Shown: one piece after another, positions 16,415 to 24,721 of the stretch
How positions within the stretch are numbered: the stretch's first letter is position 1
How the letters are laid out: each line of letters begins with the position of its first letter
NCBI RefSeq assembly: GCF_025989125.1
Contig: NZ_JAPDNR010000001.1
Location: forward strand, 6,064,087-6,128,086
Direction of reading: 5' to 3'
Source: Chitinophaga nivalis
GTDB lineage: Bacteria; Bacteroidota; Bacteroidia; Chitinophagales; Chitinophagaceae
Length of the DNA stretch: 64,000 bases
Program-made: the position numbers and the translations under genes
Notes under the pieces: model-generated
Told to the model about the DNA's origin: nothing
Seen by the model: the letters and a program-made list of their open reading frames with translations, nothing else
Databases searched by the model: none

Positions 16415-17098
16415 TCAGGAATAGGTCAGTTTCTTCAGTTCATCCACAAAACTATCGGATTGATGTGGTTCACCAATGGCGCGGAATTTCCAGGCGCCGT
16501 CTTTGCGATACAGTTCTGCAAAGGTCATGGAGCACATACCGTTATAAGTATGATCGCCAGACAGGCTGAATTTGGCTATTTCCTTTCCTCTGCTGTCTAC
16601 CGCACGGATAAAGGCATTATCAATCATACCAAAATGCTGGTTATTCTGCCGGCCGTTGTAGATGGTTACCATAAACAATATTTTCTGGTAACGGCCATCC
16701 AATGCGTCCAGTTTGATGATAATCTGCTCATCGTCGCCACCGCCGGCGCCGGTTCTGTTGTCGCCTGTCAGCCAGATATGGCCGGACGGGTGTTTCATGG
16801 AATTGAAGAATACCACATCGCCTTCGTACAGGCCTACACTTCTGCCATCTCTTGTTTGTACGCTTCTGCCCAGGTTGGCTACTTTTCCATTGTTGTCCAG
16901 CAGCATGGCTACTGCATCCAGGTCATATTCGTCTTCTTTCTTATCGCCACCAAATAATTTACCGAAAAAACCACCGCTGCTTTTTTGTTGTCTTACATCC
17001 CATCCCAATCCGATGGTAACGGTAGACAAATCAAATTCTTCTCCTTTATCATTTTTACGCAGATCAATGGTTTGACCTTTTATCAAATTAATAGCCAT
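16415..17098 (-). CDS. TerD-family protein with long insert
   Basis: This 227-residue TerD-family protein has the standard start MAINLIKGQ, TIGLGWDVR, then an inserted Lys/Gly-rich loop (QQKSSGGFFGKLFGGDKKEDE), YDLDAVAMLLD, and the calcium loop GDNRTGAGGGDDEQI. The insert makes it about 40 residues longer than the canonical copies. FGKLFGG could form a short amphipathic or lipid-facing segment; that is speculation. It is the second gene of the operon, 31 bp after the first TerD gene. It ends FRAIGEPHQSDSFVDEL, matching the IGEP tail of the 13678-14292 copy. Confidence 0.92.
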   Translation of the reverse strand: MAINLIKGQTIDLRKNDKGEEFDLSTVTIGLGWDVRQQKSSGGFFGKLFGGDKKEDEYDLDAVAMLLDNNGKVANLGRSVQTRDGRSVGLYEGDVVFFNSMKHPSGHIWLTGDNRTGAGGGDDEQIIIKLDALDGRYQKILFMVTIYNGRQNNQHFGMIDNAFIRAVDSRGKEIAKFSLSGDHTYNGMCSMTFAELYRKDGAWKFRAIGEPHQSDSFVDELKKLTYS

Positions 17099-17129
17099 AT
17101 GTCGGGATTTTACGTGTTTAGTACAGGGA

Positions 17130-17705
17130 TTATTTTATAATCTGGCCTTTAAAGTATTTCGACAGGAAGTAAGCCAGGTCTTCTTTATAGCCGATACCGG
17201 AAGCTTCAAACTTCCATTTGCCATCTTTCAGGTACAGGCGACCGAATTCCACACCGGTTTCAATAGAGAAATCTTCTCCCAGTTCATATTTGGCAATTTC
17301 CTGTCCGTTGGCATCATCAACGATACGGATATACGAATTTCTGACCTGTCCGTAGTTTTGTTTTCTGGTAGCCGCATCATGAATGGTGACTACAAACAGG
17401 ATCTCTTTCACCCGGGGATCTATTTTTGCCAGGTCTACCTGAATCGTTTCATCATCCCCCTCTGCACTGTTACCACCGGTAGGATCATCGCCGGTGTGAT
17501 GCAGCGCGCCATCCGGCGAGTCTGTATTTCCATAAAAGATAAAAAATTCTTCCTGAATAATATGCCGGCCCTCATCAATCATAAATGCAGAAGCATCCAG
17601 ATCAAAATCATAACCGGTTCCTTCGTTGGGATTCCACCCCAGCCCTACACTGATCTTCGACAGACCAATATCAATCCTTTGTCCTTTTTGCAAATTAATA
17701 GCCAT
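17130..17705 (-). CDS. terD: TerD-family calcium-binding stress protein, first gene of the ter operon
   Basis: This 191-residue protein is a canonical TerD domain: MAINLQKGQRIDI, SVGLGWNPN, FDLDASAFMID, GDDPTGGNSAEGDDETI and FGRLYLKDGKWKFEASG. The ATG at 17705 is chosen because all four paralogues start MAINL; an in-frame ATG at 17756 would add 17 residues that are not conserved and would lie over the likely promoter. It is the first gene of the ter run. A -7-like box sits at 17754-17761. Confidence 0.92.
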   Translation of the reverse strand: MAINLQKGQRIDIGLSKISVGLGWNPNEGTGYDFDLDASAFMIDEGRHIIQEEFFIFYGNTDSPDGALHHTGDDPTGGNSAEGDDETIQVDLAKIDPRVKEILFVVTIHDAATRKQNYGQVRNSYIRIVDDANGQEIAKYELGEDFSIETGVEFGRLYLKDGKWKFEASGIGYKEDLAYFLSKYFKGQIIK

Positions 17706-17753
17706 CGTCTGGAAATTTAAACTCGGGTAATATAGTATATATAATCTACACAA

Positions 17754-17761
17754 CAAAACTA
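17754..17761 (-). promoter_or_regulatory. Putative -7 box of the ter operon
   Basis: On the minus strand this reads TAGTTTTG, a match to the Bacteroidota TAnnTTTG box, 49 nt upstream of the first TerD start. No TTG box lies at the usual 17-23 nt spacing, so the promoter may need an activator or may not be real. Confidence 0.35.
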
Positions 17762-17822
17762 CATAACAAAAAATTCACATGTATATTAGCATCAAAAATC
17801 AGTCTTTCTGATATAGAAACGC

Positions 17823-17870
17823 GCAGGACTCCGTTCCTGCATCTCCTCTTCCGACCGGGCTTTCCGGCGG
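17823..17870. other. Two adjacent G/C-rich hairpins
   Basis: GCAGGA-ctccgt-TCCTGC (17823-17840) and CCGACCGG-gcttt-CCGGCGG with one bulge (17851-17870) lie 10 bp apart, about 120-165 bp upstream of the first TerD start. They could belong to a small RNA or a leader. No known family was recognised. Confidence 0.35.
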
Positions 17871-18241
17871 GTTTACTGCGTCGTGGGTAACATCGTTCGC
17901 AACATCCCCAGTTTCTACTTATCAACTTATCTTGCATCACACATTCATCTTTGATTGCCCGCTACATCACGGATCGTGCTACTATTGTGCTATGTTATTT
18001 TTCAAAGATACAGTATGCAGCACAGTAGAAAAATCACGGGAACCGGCTATTTTTTTTCTGCGGGCTTCCCGTCTGCATCTCTTCCACTCACCACAAACAT
18101 GGTCCGCATCTGCCGGATATGATGCCGGCATGCAGGTTCCCTAATTTTTATCTTTTCTTTAACTATTTCGGGGAGATGTGTGAGCGGATTTTTTATCCTG
18201 CTGTTACGGGATGTCAGTTGCAGGGATCCCCTGATGCAGTC

Positions 18242-18330
18242 ACCTGTTATATGGCAACGGCACTCGGATGCCGATCCTGATAAGTGGATGACGCCGGGGA
18301 ATCAATTCCCCGGATCGTCATCCAACAGGT
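18242..18330. other. Folded non-coding element (closing stem with two inner hairpins)
   Basis: ACCTGTT (18242-18248) pairs with AACAGGT (18324-18330). Inside are CGGCA-ctcgga-TGCCG and a very strong hairpin at 18286-18323, where GGATGACG-CCGGGGAAT pairs with ATTCCCCGG-at-CGTCATCC. Together they make a three-way-junction shape. No U-run follows on either strand, so it is not a standard terminator. A structured RNA or a REP/MITE-like element is possible. Confidence 0.5.
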
Positions 18331-18667
18331 AGGGATAAATAGACACATCGGAAAAAATTTGCAGCGATGCGACCTCGCGGGCGCCCGATGCTGCTGCTTA
18401 GTTTTTCTTATTATATAAAGCTGGTTTCAGTATGATTACTTCACAAAAGCACCACGGCCCGGGATAACCCGCAGGCGGGTACGTATATCAGTCAGACAAA
18501 AAGTAATGGCGGCAAACGCAGCCCTGATAACGATACCAGGGAAATTACGACCCGCCGTTTCCAAAACAAAGATGGGAGGCCTATTGAAATAGATGTTCCC
18601 ATTTTCATGCGGATGTATCATTGATAATAGTACGACGTTGTTAAAATATACTACGGCTGCGGATCGC

Positions 18668-19663
18668 TCAACGCGCGGTCAGCTGCGCCTGTGTATAGGC
18701 TGGCAGCGTGGGAAAAACCGGCAATTGCGCCGTTCCCAGTAATGCCAGATAAGTATTATGTCCATGCTGGTAGGCAAACCATTCCTGGTAAAACCGGAGT
18801 TTGGTAACCGGTGGCGGAGGCAAAGGAGCAGCCGGTAGTACGGGATGGGTAGCATTGTCCAGGCAGATGACCTGGTTCAGGCCACCAGTCTGTACATATA
18901 CGGTACTCAGTTCACTTCGTACAAACGCCAGCGTTAGTCCCAGCAAACGTTTCAACCATTCGGCTGTTTCTACCGGAATATCATTGCTCATCACATCTGC
19001 CAGACCGGCAAACGCGAAAGGTACCAGGTCTTTATTGCTGTAGATACGGAATGCCTGCGCATTCGCCTGATTAAATACCTGATTGAAGTACTGCACAAAA
19101 TCCTGATCTCCTACGGAAGGCGCCGCAAAAGTATACACCGACCAATTCACGGCAGCATTGCTGATCGTGGTTTTCAACAGCAGCGCATACGCACCAGCCA
19201 ATGCGCCACCCAGGCTATGCCCGGTTATGGTAATATTCAGGTTTCCCTGACTGTTACTCGAAATATATTGCAGGTATTCCGCCAGACTCATGCCGTTATT
19301 GCCGGGGCGCAGACTGCTCAGGGATTTAATCCCTTTGAAAATACCATTGGAAATATGACCGTTCATCCAGGGTGTTGTGTTGTACACATCCAGGTCTTCC
19401 ACAATGTCTGTAAGATCAGACCATACCGTGCCCCGAATGGCAATAATATACCGCTGGGGATCATCCTGGTGCTGTACCATATACATCAGGTTTGCCTGAT
19501 TTGTAGCATACCATACCAGTTGCCAGTTGTTACCGGTGGCATAAGGCGCGTGCGGCTGTGACAGCAGGGATTCCAGGTATGGCTGGTCGGGTGCATATGC
19601 CAGCCCTGAAAGGGTCATACATACCTGCGCGTCAGTTTGTTGATAAGTGTTGAATAGGGACAT
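18668..19663 (-). CDS. Class 3 lipase-like alpha/beta hydrolase
   Basis: This 331-residue protein has the fold and motifs of fungal-type class 3 lipases: IIAIRGT (oxyanion strand), ITITGHSLGGALAGAYA with the nucleophile Ser in GHSLGG, FAAPSVGDQDF, and RIYSNKDLVPF with the catalytic Asp. A C-terminal His in AYQHGHNTYL is a candidate for the triad. I chose ATG 19663 (MSLFNTYQ); ATGs at 19690 and 19702 would add 9-13 unconserved residues. No signal peptide is evident, so it may be cytoplasmic or use another export route. A G/C-block repeat shared with the two-component genes lies 246 bp upstream and may be its operator. Confidence 0.85.
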   Translation of the reverse strand: MSLFNTYQQTDAQVCMTLSGLAYAPDQPYLESLLSQPHAPYATGNNWQLVWYATNQANLMYMVQHQDDPQRYIIAIRGTVWSDLTDIVEDLDVYNTTPWMNGHISNGIFKGIKSLSSLRPGNNGMSLAEYLQYISSNSQGNLNITITGHSLGGALAGAYALLLKTTISNAAVNWSVYTFAAPSVGDQDFVQYFNQVFNQANAQAFRIYSNKDLVPFAFAGLADVMSNDIPVETAEWLKRLLGLTLAFVRSELSTVYVQTGGLNQVICLDNATHPVLPAAPLPPPPVTKLRFYQEWFAYQHGHNTYLALLGTAQLPVFPTLPAYTQAQLTAR

Positions 19664-19908
19664 CGTATTGAATTTATAAATAATCAGCATGCGGTGGGCC
19701 AACCGCCGGCGTTTGTAACACCGGCAATACCGCAGATACAGGGATCCTTATTTTAAAAACTTATTGCACATGGCTGATCAGCAGCTGCATCATGCTGTCA
19801 GACGATTATTGTTTTCACATCGGTTGAACAGGAAACAGGTAATGGTCAAGTTTATTGTTGTGTTCTCCTGTTACTACAAAGGAACTTCATTCTTGCTTAT
19901 CAGGGTAT

Positions 19909-19924
19909 CCCTACTTTGGGGGAG
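19909..19924. repeat. 16-bp direct repeat, copy 1 (after the response-regulator stop)
   Basis: CCCTACTTTGGGGGAG occurs here, 5 nt downstream of the response-regulator stop codon. An identical copy lies 5 nt downstream of the kinase stop. Read towards the minus-strand genes it is CTCCCCCAAAGTAGGG, a C-block/G-block dyad that could bind the NarL-type regulator and control the lipase. Confidence 0.6.
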
Positions 19925-19929
19925 CTTTG

Positions 19930-20559
19930 TTAATTGGTTCCTTTATACTTTCCCCGGATCAGTGCATGCCGGCTGTTGACTTCCAGTTTTTCGTAGATGT
20001 TGCGGATGTGAGACTTTACGGTTTCGAGGGAGATATTCAGCCGGATGGCGACTTCTTTATTGGTACATCCATCTTCAATAGCCTGTAGTATCTGGGCTTC
20101 GCGGGGTGTTATTTTTTCGTGCAGGCTTTCCCGTGACTTGGGGTTAAAATAAGCCACCACCTTTCGGGCAATGCCTGGCGACATTGGTGCACCACCTTCC
20201 TGCAGCGATAACAAGGCTTCTTTTATTTTCAGCAACGGAGTTTGCTTCAACAGATAACCGGTAGCGCCTGCGCACAATGCCTGGAATATTTTATCCGGGT
20301 CATCATAAATGGTGAGCATCGCCACCTGACAGCGGGGCGCTCTCTTTTTAATCAGCGGAATGCCTTTAATACCGGATTGTCCGGGCAAACCAATATCAGA
20401 CAATACGATGTCCAGCGTCACCGTTGCCGGCCAGCTATTCATGAAATCCGTTACGGTGCCGCCGGTAACCGGGCAGCTAAAACCTGGCTGATGATTGAAA
20501 AAATCGATCAGCGTTTGCCGTACCACCGGATCATCTTCAATAATACCCAAGTTTATCAT
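19930..20559 (-). CDS. NarL/LuxR-type response regulator
   Basis: This 209-residue protein has a receiver domain (acidic E8-D9-D10, phospho-acceptor Asp 55 in VLSDIGLPG, Lys in GYLLKQ at about 104) and a C-terminal LuxR helix-turn-helix (ITPREAQILQAIEDGCTNKE...LNISLETVKSHIRNIYEKL). It is encoded 57 bp downstream of the beta-propeller sensor kinase and is surely its partner. The stretch between the two genes carries the repeat CCCTACTTTGGGGGAG, 37 nt upstream of this start, which suggests autoregulation. It should bind DNA as a phosphorylated dimer. Genes it controls are unknown; the lipase next door is the best candidate. Confidence 0.93.
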   Translation of the reverse strand: MINLGIIEDDPVVRQTLIDFFNHQPGFSCPVTGGTVTDFMNSWPATVTLDIVLSDIGLPGQSGIKGIPLIKKRAPRCQVAMLTIYDDPDKIFQALCAGATGYLLKQTPLLKIKEALLSLQEGGAPMSPGIARKVVAYFNPKSRESLHEKITPREAQILQAIEDGCTNKEVAIRLNISLETVKSHIRNIYEKLEVNSRHALIRGKYKGTN

Positions 20560-20595
20560 CCTGTAAAAATGTTGTAATAAATCCAGAAATATTGC

Positions 20596-20611
20596 CCCTA
20601 CTTTGGGGGAG
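20596..20611. repeat. 16-bp direct repeat, copy 2 (between kinase and response regulator)
   Basis: This is an exact copy of the element at 19909-19924, again 5 nt after a stop codon (that of the kinase) and 37 nt before the response-regulator start. Flanking bases differ, which argues that the 16 bp are kept for a function and were not simply copied with the genes. Confidence 0.6.
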
Positions 20612-20616
20612 ATCTT

Positions 20617-23613
20617 TTAACAAGGTACCTGTAACAACAGGCAATAACGATCCTTTTCCCGGCTTACCTGCAACGCCCCTTTCATACCTGCAGCCCGTCG
20701 CTGCATATTGGCCATGCCCTGCCCGCCCTGGTAGTTTTTCATCCGGTTGCTGTCTCCGGAACAATGGTTACATACCAGCAAGGCTGTGGTAGTGGCGCCA
20801 AAGGTGAGCCGTACGGTAATGGCCGGCGTACTCGTATAACGCGCCGCGTTGGTCATCGCTTCCTTGAAAATCAGGAAAAAGTTTTGCCGCACCCGTTGCT
20901 GCAAAGCCCGGCTGGTATAATCTCCCTGCAACTCCAGCACACAGGTAATATCCAGTTCCTGCTGCAGGTTGTTGAGGTAATCCTTGATGCGGGAAACCAG
21001 GTCCGCTGCCGTATCAAAGCGGGCATCAATCGACCACACCATATCGCTCATCATCCCCAGCGCATATTTGCTGGCGGCAGCAATTTTCTGCAGCGCCGTA
21101 CTTTCGCCGGACTGCATGCTGAGCATATCTGCCTGGAAATAAATACGCGTCAGCGAACTACCTACTTCATCATGCAGGTCGGCCGCAATCTTGGAACGTA
21201 GCTGCTGCTCTTTCAGCAATTGCATCATCCGGTAGCGGAATGCCAGGAATACCAGCACACCTGCCGCCAGTACTACACACATGCGGAACCACCAGGTCTG
21301 ATAAAACGCCGGCACTACAGTCAGCGGAATACTCAGCAGTTCCCGGAACACCGCCTGGCCTGGTATACGCGCGGCCAGCTGCAGCTGATAATGCCCGGGC
21401 GCCATCCCCGCAAAAGCAATTTCCTGTTGCGGGCCAACCTCCTGCCAGGGCGCCTCCTGATTTAAACGGTAATAATAATAGAACTGACTCACAGTAGGAT
21501 CTACGCCGCCGAAACGCAGGGAGAAATATTGTATATCGGGGCTGACGGTGAGCGCAGGCGCCGATTGATAAGGCAATGTGAAATCGTGCTGTAAACCACT
21601 TTTGTTGCCGGTAGTAAAGCTGGTGAAACTAATGTTTACAGGGCTTTTACCCGGATGATAGGCTACCAGCTCCTGCATGTTAAATGCCACAATACCATTC
21701 AACGTACCCAGGTATACCTGGTTGCCGTAGCGGCAAACAGCCGAATGATTAAACTCATTGGAAGGCAGCTGATCATGCCGGGCATAATTTTTTATCTGTT
21801 TGTTCACCAGATTAATGATGCTGAGTCCCTGATCGGTAGCAGCAATCACGTCGTCGCCTATACGTTGCAGCGAATAAACAGCATTACCCGCCAGGCCATT
21901 GCTGGTATTGATTTCCTGCAATATCTGCTGCTGCCTGTTAAAGAGCACGATACCACGGCCATTGGTACCACCCCAGAAAACATCCTGTACAGGCAGGATA
22001 TCATAAAAAGATTCATTGGCATAGTCCGGATGTGTATTTTCAAACAGGCGTTGCAACTCCCTGCTTTCCGGCCGGTATAAAAAAAGTCCTTCCACCGTGG
22101 AGATGTAACGCTCCTTTCCGGCGATCAGGATATCAAAGATTTTTGCCTGCTGCAATGCACGCCCCGCAACACTTTCCGGCAGCAATCGGTGTGCGGTACG
22201 GGTATGCACATTCAGCAGATACACGCCGTTATAGGTACCTACCCATACCAGGGAATCATTTTCCCGGGTGAGGGCAGTGGTGTATTTGTTGAGGACACGG
22301 TGTTGCCAGGGTATCTGTACCGTATCCTGCCAGAAAGGCTGCAGCGTATTTTTAGTGGTATGATACCATAACAATCCATCCCCTTCAGAGCCCAGCAATA
22401 AACTATCTCCCTGCCAGGGCAGGATCGTATAAATAAAATTGCGGGCGATGTTTTTTTTCTCTCCGGTTTGCTCATCTACCTGTATAAAACCTTCCTGATA
22501 AGATCCCATATATAGTTGATTACCGTGCCGGTGTATACAGCGGATACTTTGCGGGATGGCCGTTTCTTCTGCAGACGCCAGCAACGACCGGAAGGGCGTG
22601 CGCTGCTGCTCCAGCAGTACCACGCCTTTAGCCAGGGTCAGATAGGTACGCCCGGCATGACTTTTGGCCGTGGTGACCCGGAAAATACGCTGATACGGCG
22701 GTGCAATGGGCAACACTTCACTGCATTGCCGGGTATTTACGTTCCAGGTAACAAATCCGATTCTGTTGATGAAGAGGCCCATCTCTCCCACCCCCATCGG
22801 TAAAATAAATACACGGCCTCTCAGCCGGATGCTATCATTCAGTGGATGTTGCCATCGGGATAACAGCCCGGAATGTTTATTGAAAATATAAATGCCTTTC
22901 CGTTCAAGATAAAAATAAATATCCCCTGTTTCCGCAAAATACAACTGCCCGTTGATGTAGCCGGCCAAAGACTTCATGGGATAAAATACCGGTGGCATAA
23001 ACCGGCCGGCATCCGGAAACAGCTTTACAAAACGGCCATTACATACCACCCATAATTCTCCTTTCACAGGTTCATTAATCGATTCAATACTGGCGAGCCC
23101 TACTTCATTGGGATTGAGATGCCCCAGGTCTGCCACCAATAATAATTCGTCCTGCACGACCCGGTATATTTTCGCATCCCTGGTGCCTACGTATATGGTG
23201 CCATCCAACCCTTGCCCCATAATAGTGATGTAGGGGCCGGTATCATCACCGGTACTTCCGGCAGGCGCTATCCGGGCAGTGGTCCAGCTTTTCAGGTCGA
23301 AGCGGCTCAGCCCTTTCCGGGTAGCGATCCAGAGATGATCTGTTTTATCAATAAATATACAGGTGATGCTGTTGGCCAGAATAGCCGGTTTGGTGGTGAG
23401 GTTGAAGGTGAGCACCTGATTCCCGTCGTAACGATGCAGGCCGCTGCTGCTGAAAAACCACAGGATACCTTTGCTGTCGGGCGTCACCTGATTAATGTTG
23501 GCATCCCGCAGTGACTCCGGCAGCGGAATGTACCGGTAATGGAAATCAGGACGGGCAATCGCAGGGAAATAATTACAAAATAATAAACAGGATAACAGAC
23601 ATAAACATCTCAT
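20617..23613 (-). CDS. Sensor histidine kinase with periplasmic beta-propeller and Y_Y_Y domain
   Basis: This 998-residue sensor has a signal peptide (MRCLCLLSCLLF), about 650 residues of two-component-regulator propeller repeats (for example NQVTPDSKGILWFFSSSGL, DHLWIATRKGLSRFD), a Y_Y_Y domain (LRFGGVDPTVSQFYYYYRLN), one membrane helix (FRMCVVLAAGVLVFLAF) and a HisKA_3/HATPase_c kinase core. The phospho-acceptor His lies in AADLHDEVGSSLTRIYF, and the ATP-binding part starts IFKEAMTNAARY. The N-box is less typical, and the G-box reads GGQGMANMQRRAAGMKG. An ATG 21 bp upstream is also possible, but 23613 gives the better signal peptide. It should sense an extracellular or periplasmic ligand, often a glycan in related proteins, and phosphorylate the adjacent regulator. 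Confidence 0.92.
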   Translation of the reverse strand: MRCLCLLSCLLFCNYFPAIARPDFHYRYIPLPESLRDANINQVTPDSKGILWFFSSSGLHRYDGNQVLTFNLTTKPAILANSITCIFIDKTDHLWIATRKGLSRFDLKSWTTARIAPAGSTGDDTGPYITIMGQGLDGTIYVGTRDAKIYRVVQDELLLVADLGHLNPNEVGLASIESINEPVKGELWVVCNGRFVKLFPDAGRFMPPVFYPMKSLAGYINGQLYFAETGDIYFYLERKGIYIFNKHSGLLSRWQHPLNDSIRLRGRVFILPMGVGEMGLFINRIGFVTWNVNTRQCSEVLPIAPPYQRIFRVTTAKSHAGRTYLTLAKGVVLLEQQRTPFRSLLASAEETAIPQSIRCIHRHGNQLYMGSYQEGFIQVDEQTGEKKNIARNFIYTILPWQGDSLLLGSEGDGLLWYHTTKNTLQPFWQDTVQIPWQHRVLNKYTTALTRENDSLVWVGTYNGVYLLNVHTRTAHRLLPESVAGRALQQAKIFDILIAGKERYISTVEGLFLYRPESRELQRLFENTHPDYANESFYDILPVQDVFWGGTNGRGIVLFNRQQQILQEINTSNGLAGNAVYSLQRIGDDVIAATDQGLSIINLVNKQIKNYARHDQLPSNEFNHSAVCRYGNQVYLGTLNGIVAFNMQELVAYHPGKSPVNISFTSFTTGNKSGLQHDFTLPYQSAPALTVSPDIQYFSLRFGGVDPTVSQFYYYYRLNQEAPWQEVGPQQEIAFAGMAPGHYQLQLAARIPGQAVFRELLSIPLTVVPAFYQTWWFRMCVVLAAGVLVFLAFRYRMMQLLKEQQLRSKIAADLHDEVGSSLTRIYFQADMLSMQSGESTALQKIAAASKYALGMMSDMVWSIDARFDTAADLVSRIKDYLNNLQQELDITCVLELQGDYTSRALQQRVRQNFFLIFKEAMTNAARYTSTPAITVRLTFGATTTALLVCNHCSGDSNRMKNYQGGQGMANMQRRAAGMKGALQVSREKDRYCLLLQVPC

Positions 23614-23815
23614 AATGATAGCAACAAAAAACACCTACACTGGGATAGCAACCCAATGATACGCATTTTCACAGGATTCTCCCACAGGTACCGGGCAATA
23701 AAATATCCTGGCGCCCCTTTTACGAAGCCACCAGGATCATACTTATCAAACATTGAACTAACCTGCATGTTAATGGTCGCCGCTCCACCTGCTGTGGTTG
23801 CGGGCACCCGAAGGC

Positions 23816-24325
23816 TTACTGAATAGCGGCCAGCCGGGTATCGGGCAACGTCACCAGTACGTTGCGCTGCAAAAACGGCATGCGTATCAGCATTTTCTGC
23901 TGCCCTGCCACACCTACAATTTCTACTGTGAGGTCGGTGAGCGCACCTTCTTTCATGGTCACCTGTTTGCCGGGTGAAAAGGAAGTATCAGATACTTCCA
24001 GCTCCTGCTCTTCTGCCAGCACCAGTCTGATATTACGTATAGTCGTTTCCGGTACTCTTGCCACTTCCCGGCCGGCACGCACATAATGCAGCGCGCCATC
24101 TATACTGAGGCCGCCGTAAAAGGCCTCCTGATCTTCCAGGAAAACAAAAATACATGAAGGGAATAGTGGCGTATCCACATACCGTTGCCGGTTGTTCCAT
24201 ACACGTAAAGATCGTTTGGTGGGTAAAAAAGCATGAATACCTTTAAAGGACAGTTTCTCCGCTATTTTTTTCTCATAACGGGCTTTGGTATATATTATAT
24301 ACCATCCGGGCACGAACTTTCTCAT
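23816..24325 (-). CDS. UpxY-type NusG paralogue (transcription antiterminator)
   Basis: This 169-residue protein has the NusG N-terminal domain (GWYIIYTKARYEKKIAEKL, then FPSCIFVFLE) and a C-terminal KOW-type domain (FSPGKQVTMKEGALTDLTVEIVG), as in Bacteroidota UpxY proteins. I chose ATG 24325 (MRKFVPGWY); the upstream frame adds 21 residues not seen in the family. UpxY and the related LoaP proteins act in cis on long operons such as polysaccharide or antibiotic clusters. Here the gene is downstream of the NRPS operon on the same strand and 203 bp upstream of the kinase gene. Whether it acts on the NRPS operon cannot be read from sequence. Confidence 0.85.
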   Translation of the reverse strand: MRKFVPGWYIIYTKARYEKKIAEKLSFKGIHAFLPTKRSLRVWNNRQRYVDTPLFPSCIFVFLEDQEAFYGGLSIDGALHYVRAGREVARVPETTIRNIRLVLAEEQELEVSDTSFSPGKQVTMKEGALTDLTVEIVGVAGQQKMLIRMPFLQRNVLVTLPDTRLAAIQ

Positions 24326-24721
24326 TGGGACAGTTTTCGATACATTTTTCGATACATAGAAAATAATATGGAACCGGTCTGCTGACAACTGGTCCCAGGT
24401 GTAAAGGACCCGTTATACTTCCACGTCTTATTTCTCATACTACAGCCGGCATGCAGCCAATAGCGCTACTTACCAAAGGGCAACAGTTCTCTGTAAAATT
24501 ACCGGTGATCCGACGGATGATAACAGTTTGCAGGGCATATTAATCACAACAGGGCTCTCTTCAGGCAAACATACCAAGGGTTCAAATAGTAACTATACCA
24601 TACTCCTGGTTGTAAATTAATAAACTAAATCAACACAACAAAAGATAAAAATAAAAGCCGGCAAAAAGTAACATATGGTTTTCACTTTTTGCCGGCTTCA
24701 CTCCTTACCGTTTATTTATCA
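24326..24721. other. Intergenic region upstream of the antiterminator gene
   Basis: This 396-bp region lies between two minus-strand genes. It holds the subtilase terminator (24655-24698) and should hold the promoter of the UpxY gene. UpxY-regulated genes usually have long leaders, but no clear ops-like element or TAnnTTTG box was recognised. An imperfect GGAACCGG...CTGGTCCC dyad occurs near 24371-24396. Confidence 0.4.
24655..24698 (-). terminator. Intrinsic terminator of the subtilase gene
   Basis: AAGCCGGCAAAAAGT and ACTTTTTGCCGGCTT form a perfect 15-bp stem with a 14-nt loop, 24 bp past the subtilase stop. On the minus strand the stem is followed by TTATTTTTATCTTTTG, a good U-rich tail. 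Confidence 0.8.

Larger units (their letters stand above)
17706..18667. other. Long non-coding region with secondary structure
   Basis: About 960 bp separate the ter operon from the lipase gene. I see no credible coding sequence; the 61-codon minus-strand frame at 18436-18621 has no recognisable features. The stretch holds two G/C-rich hairpins (17823-17840 and 17851-17870), the folded element at 18242-18330, and probably the ter promoter at its left end. Confidence 0.55.

Noticed and set aside
17706..17756. In-frame upstream start extending the first TerD protein by 17 residues
   Set aside because: All four paralogues start MAINL, and the extension would cover the likely promoter box.
18436..18621. 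61-codon minus-strand reading frame in the non-coding region
   Set aside because: No domain, signal or operon link, mixed composition, and it lies in a stretch of structured non-coding DNA; kept only as background.
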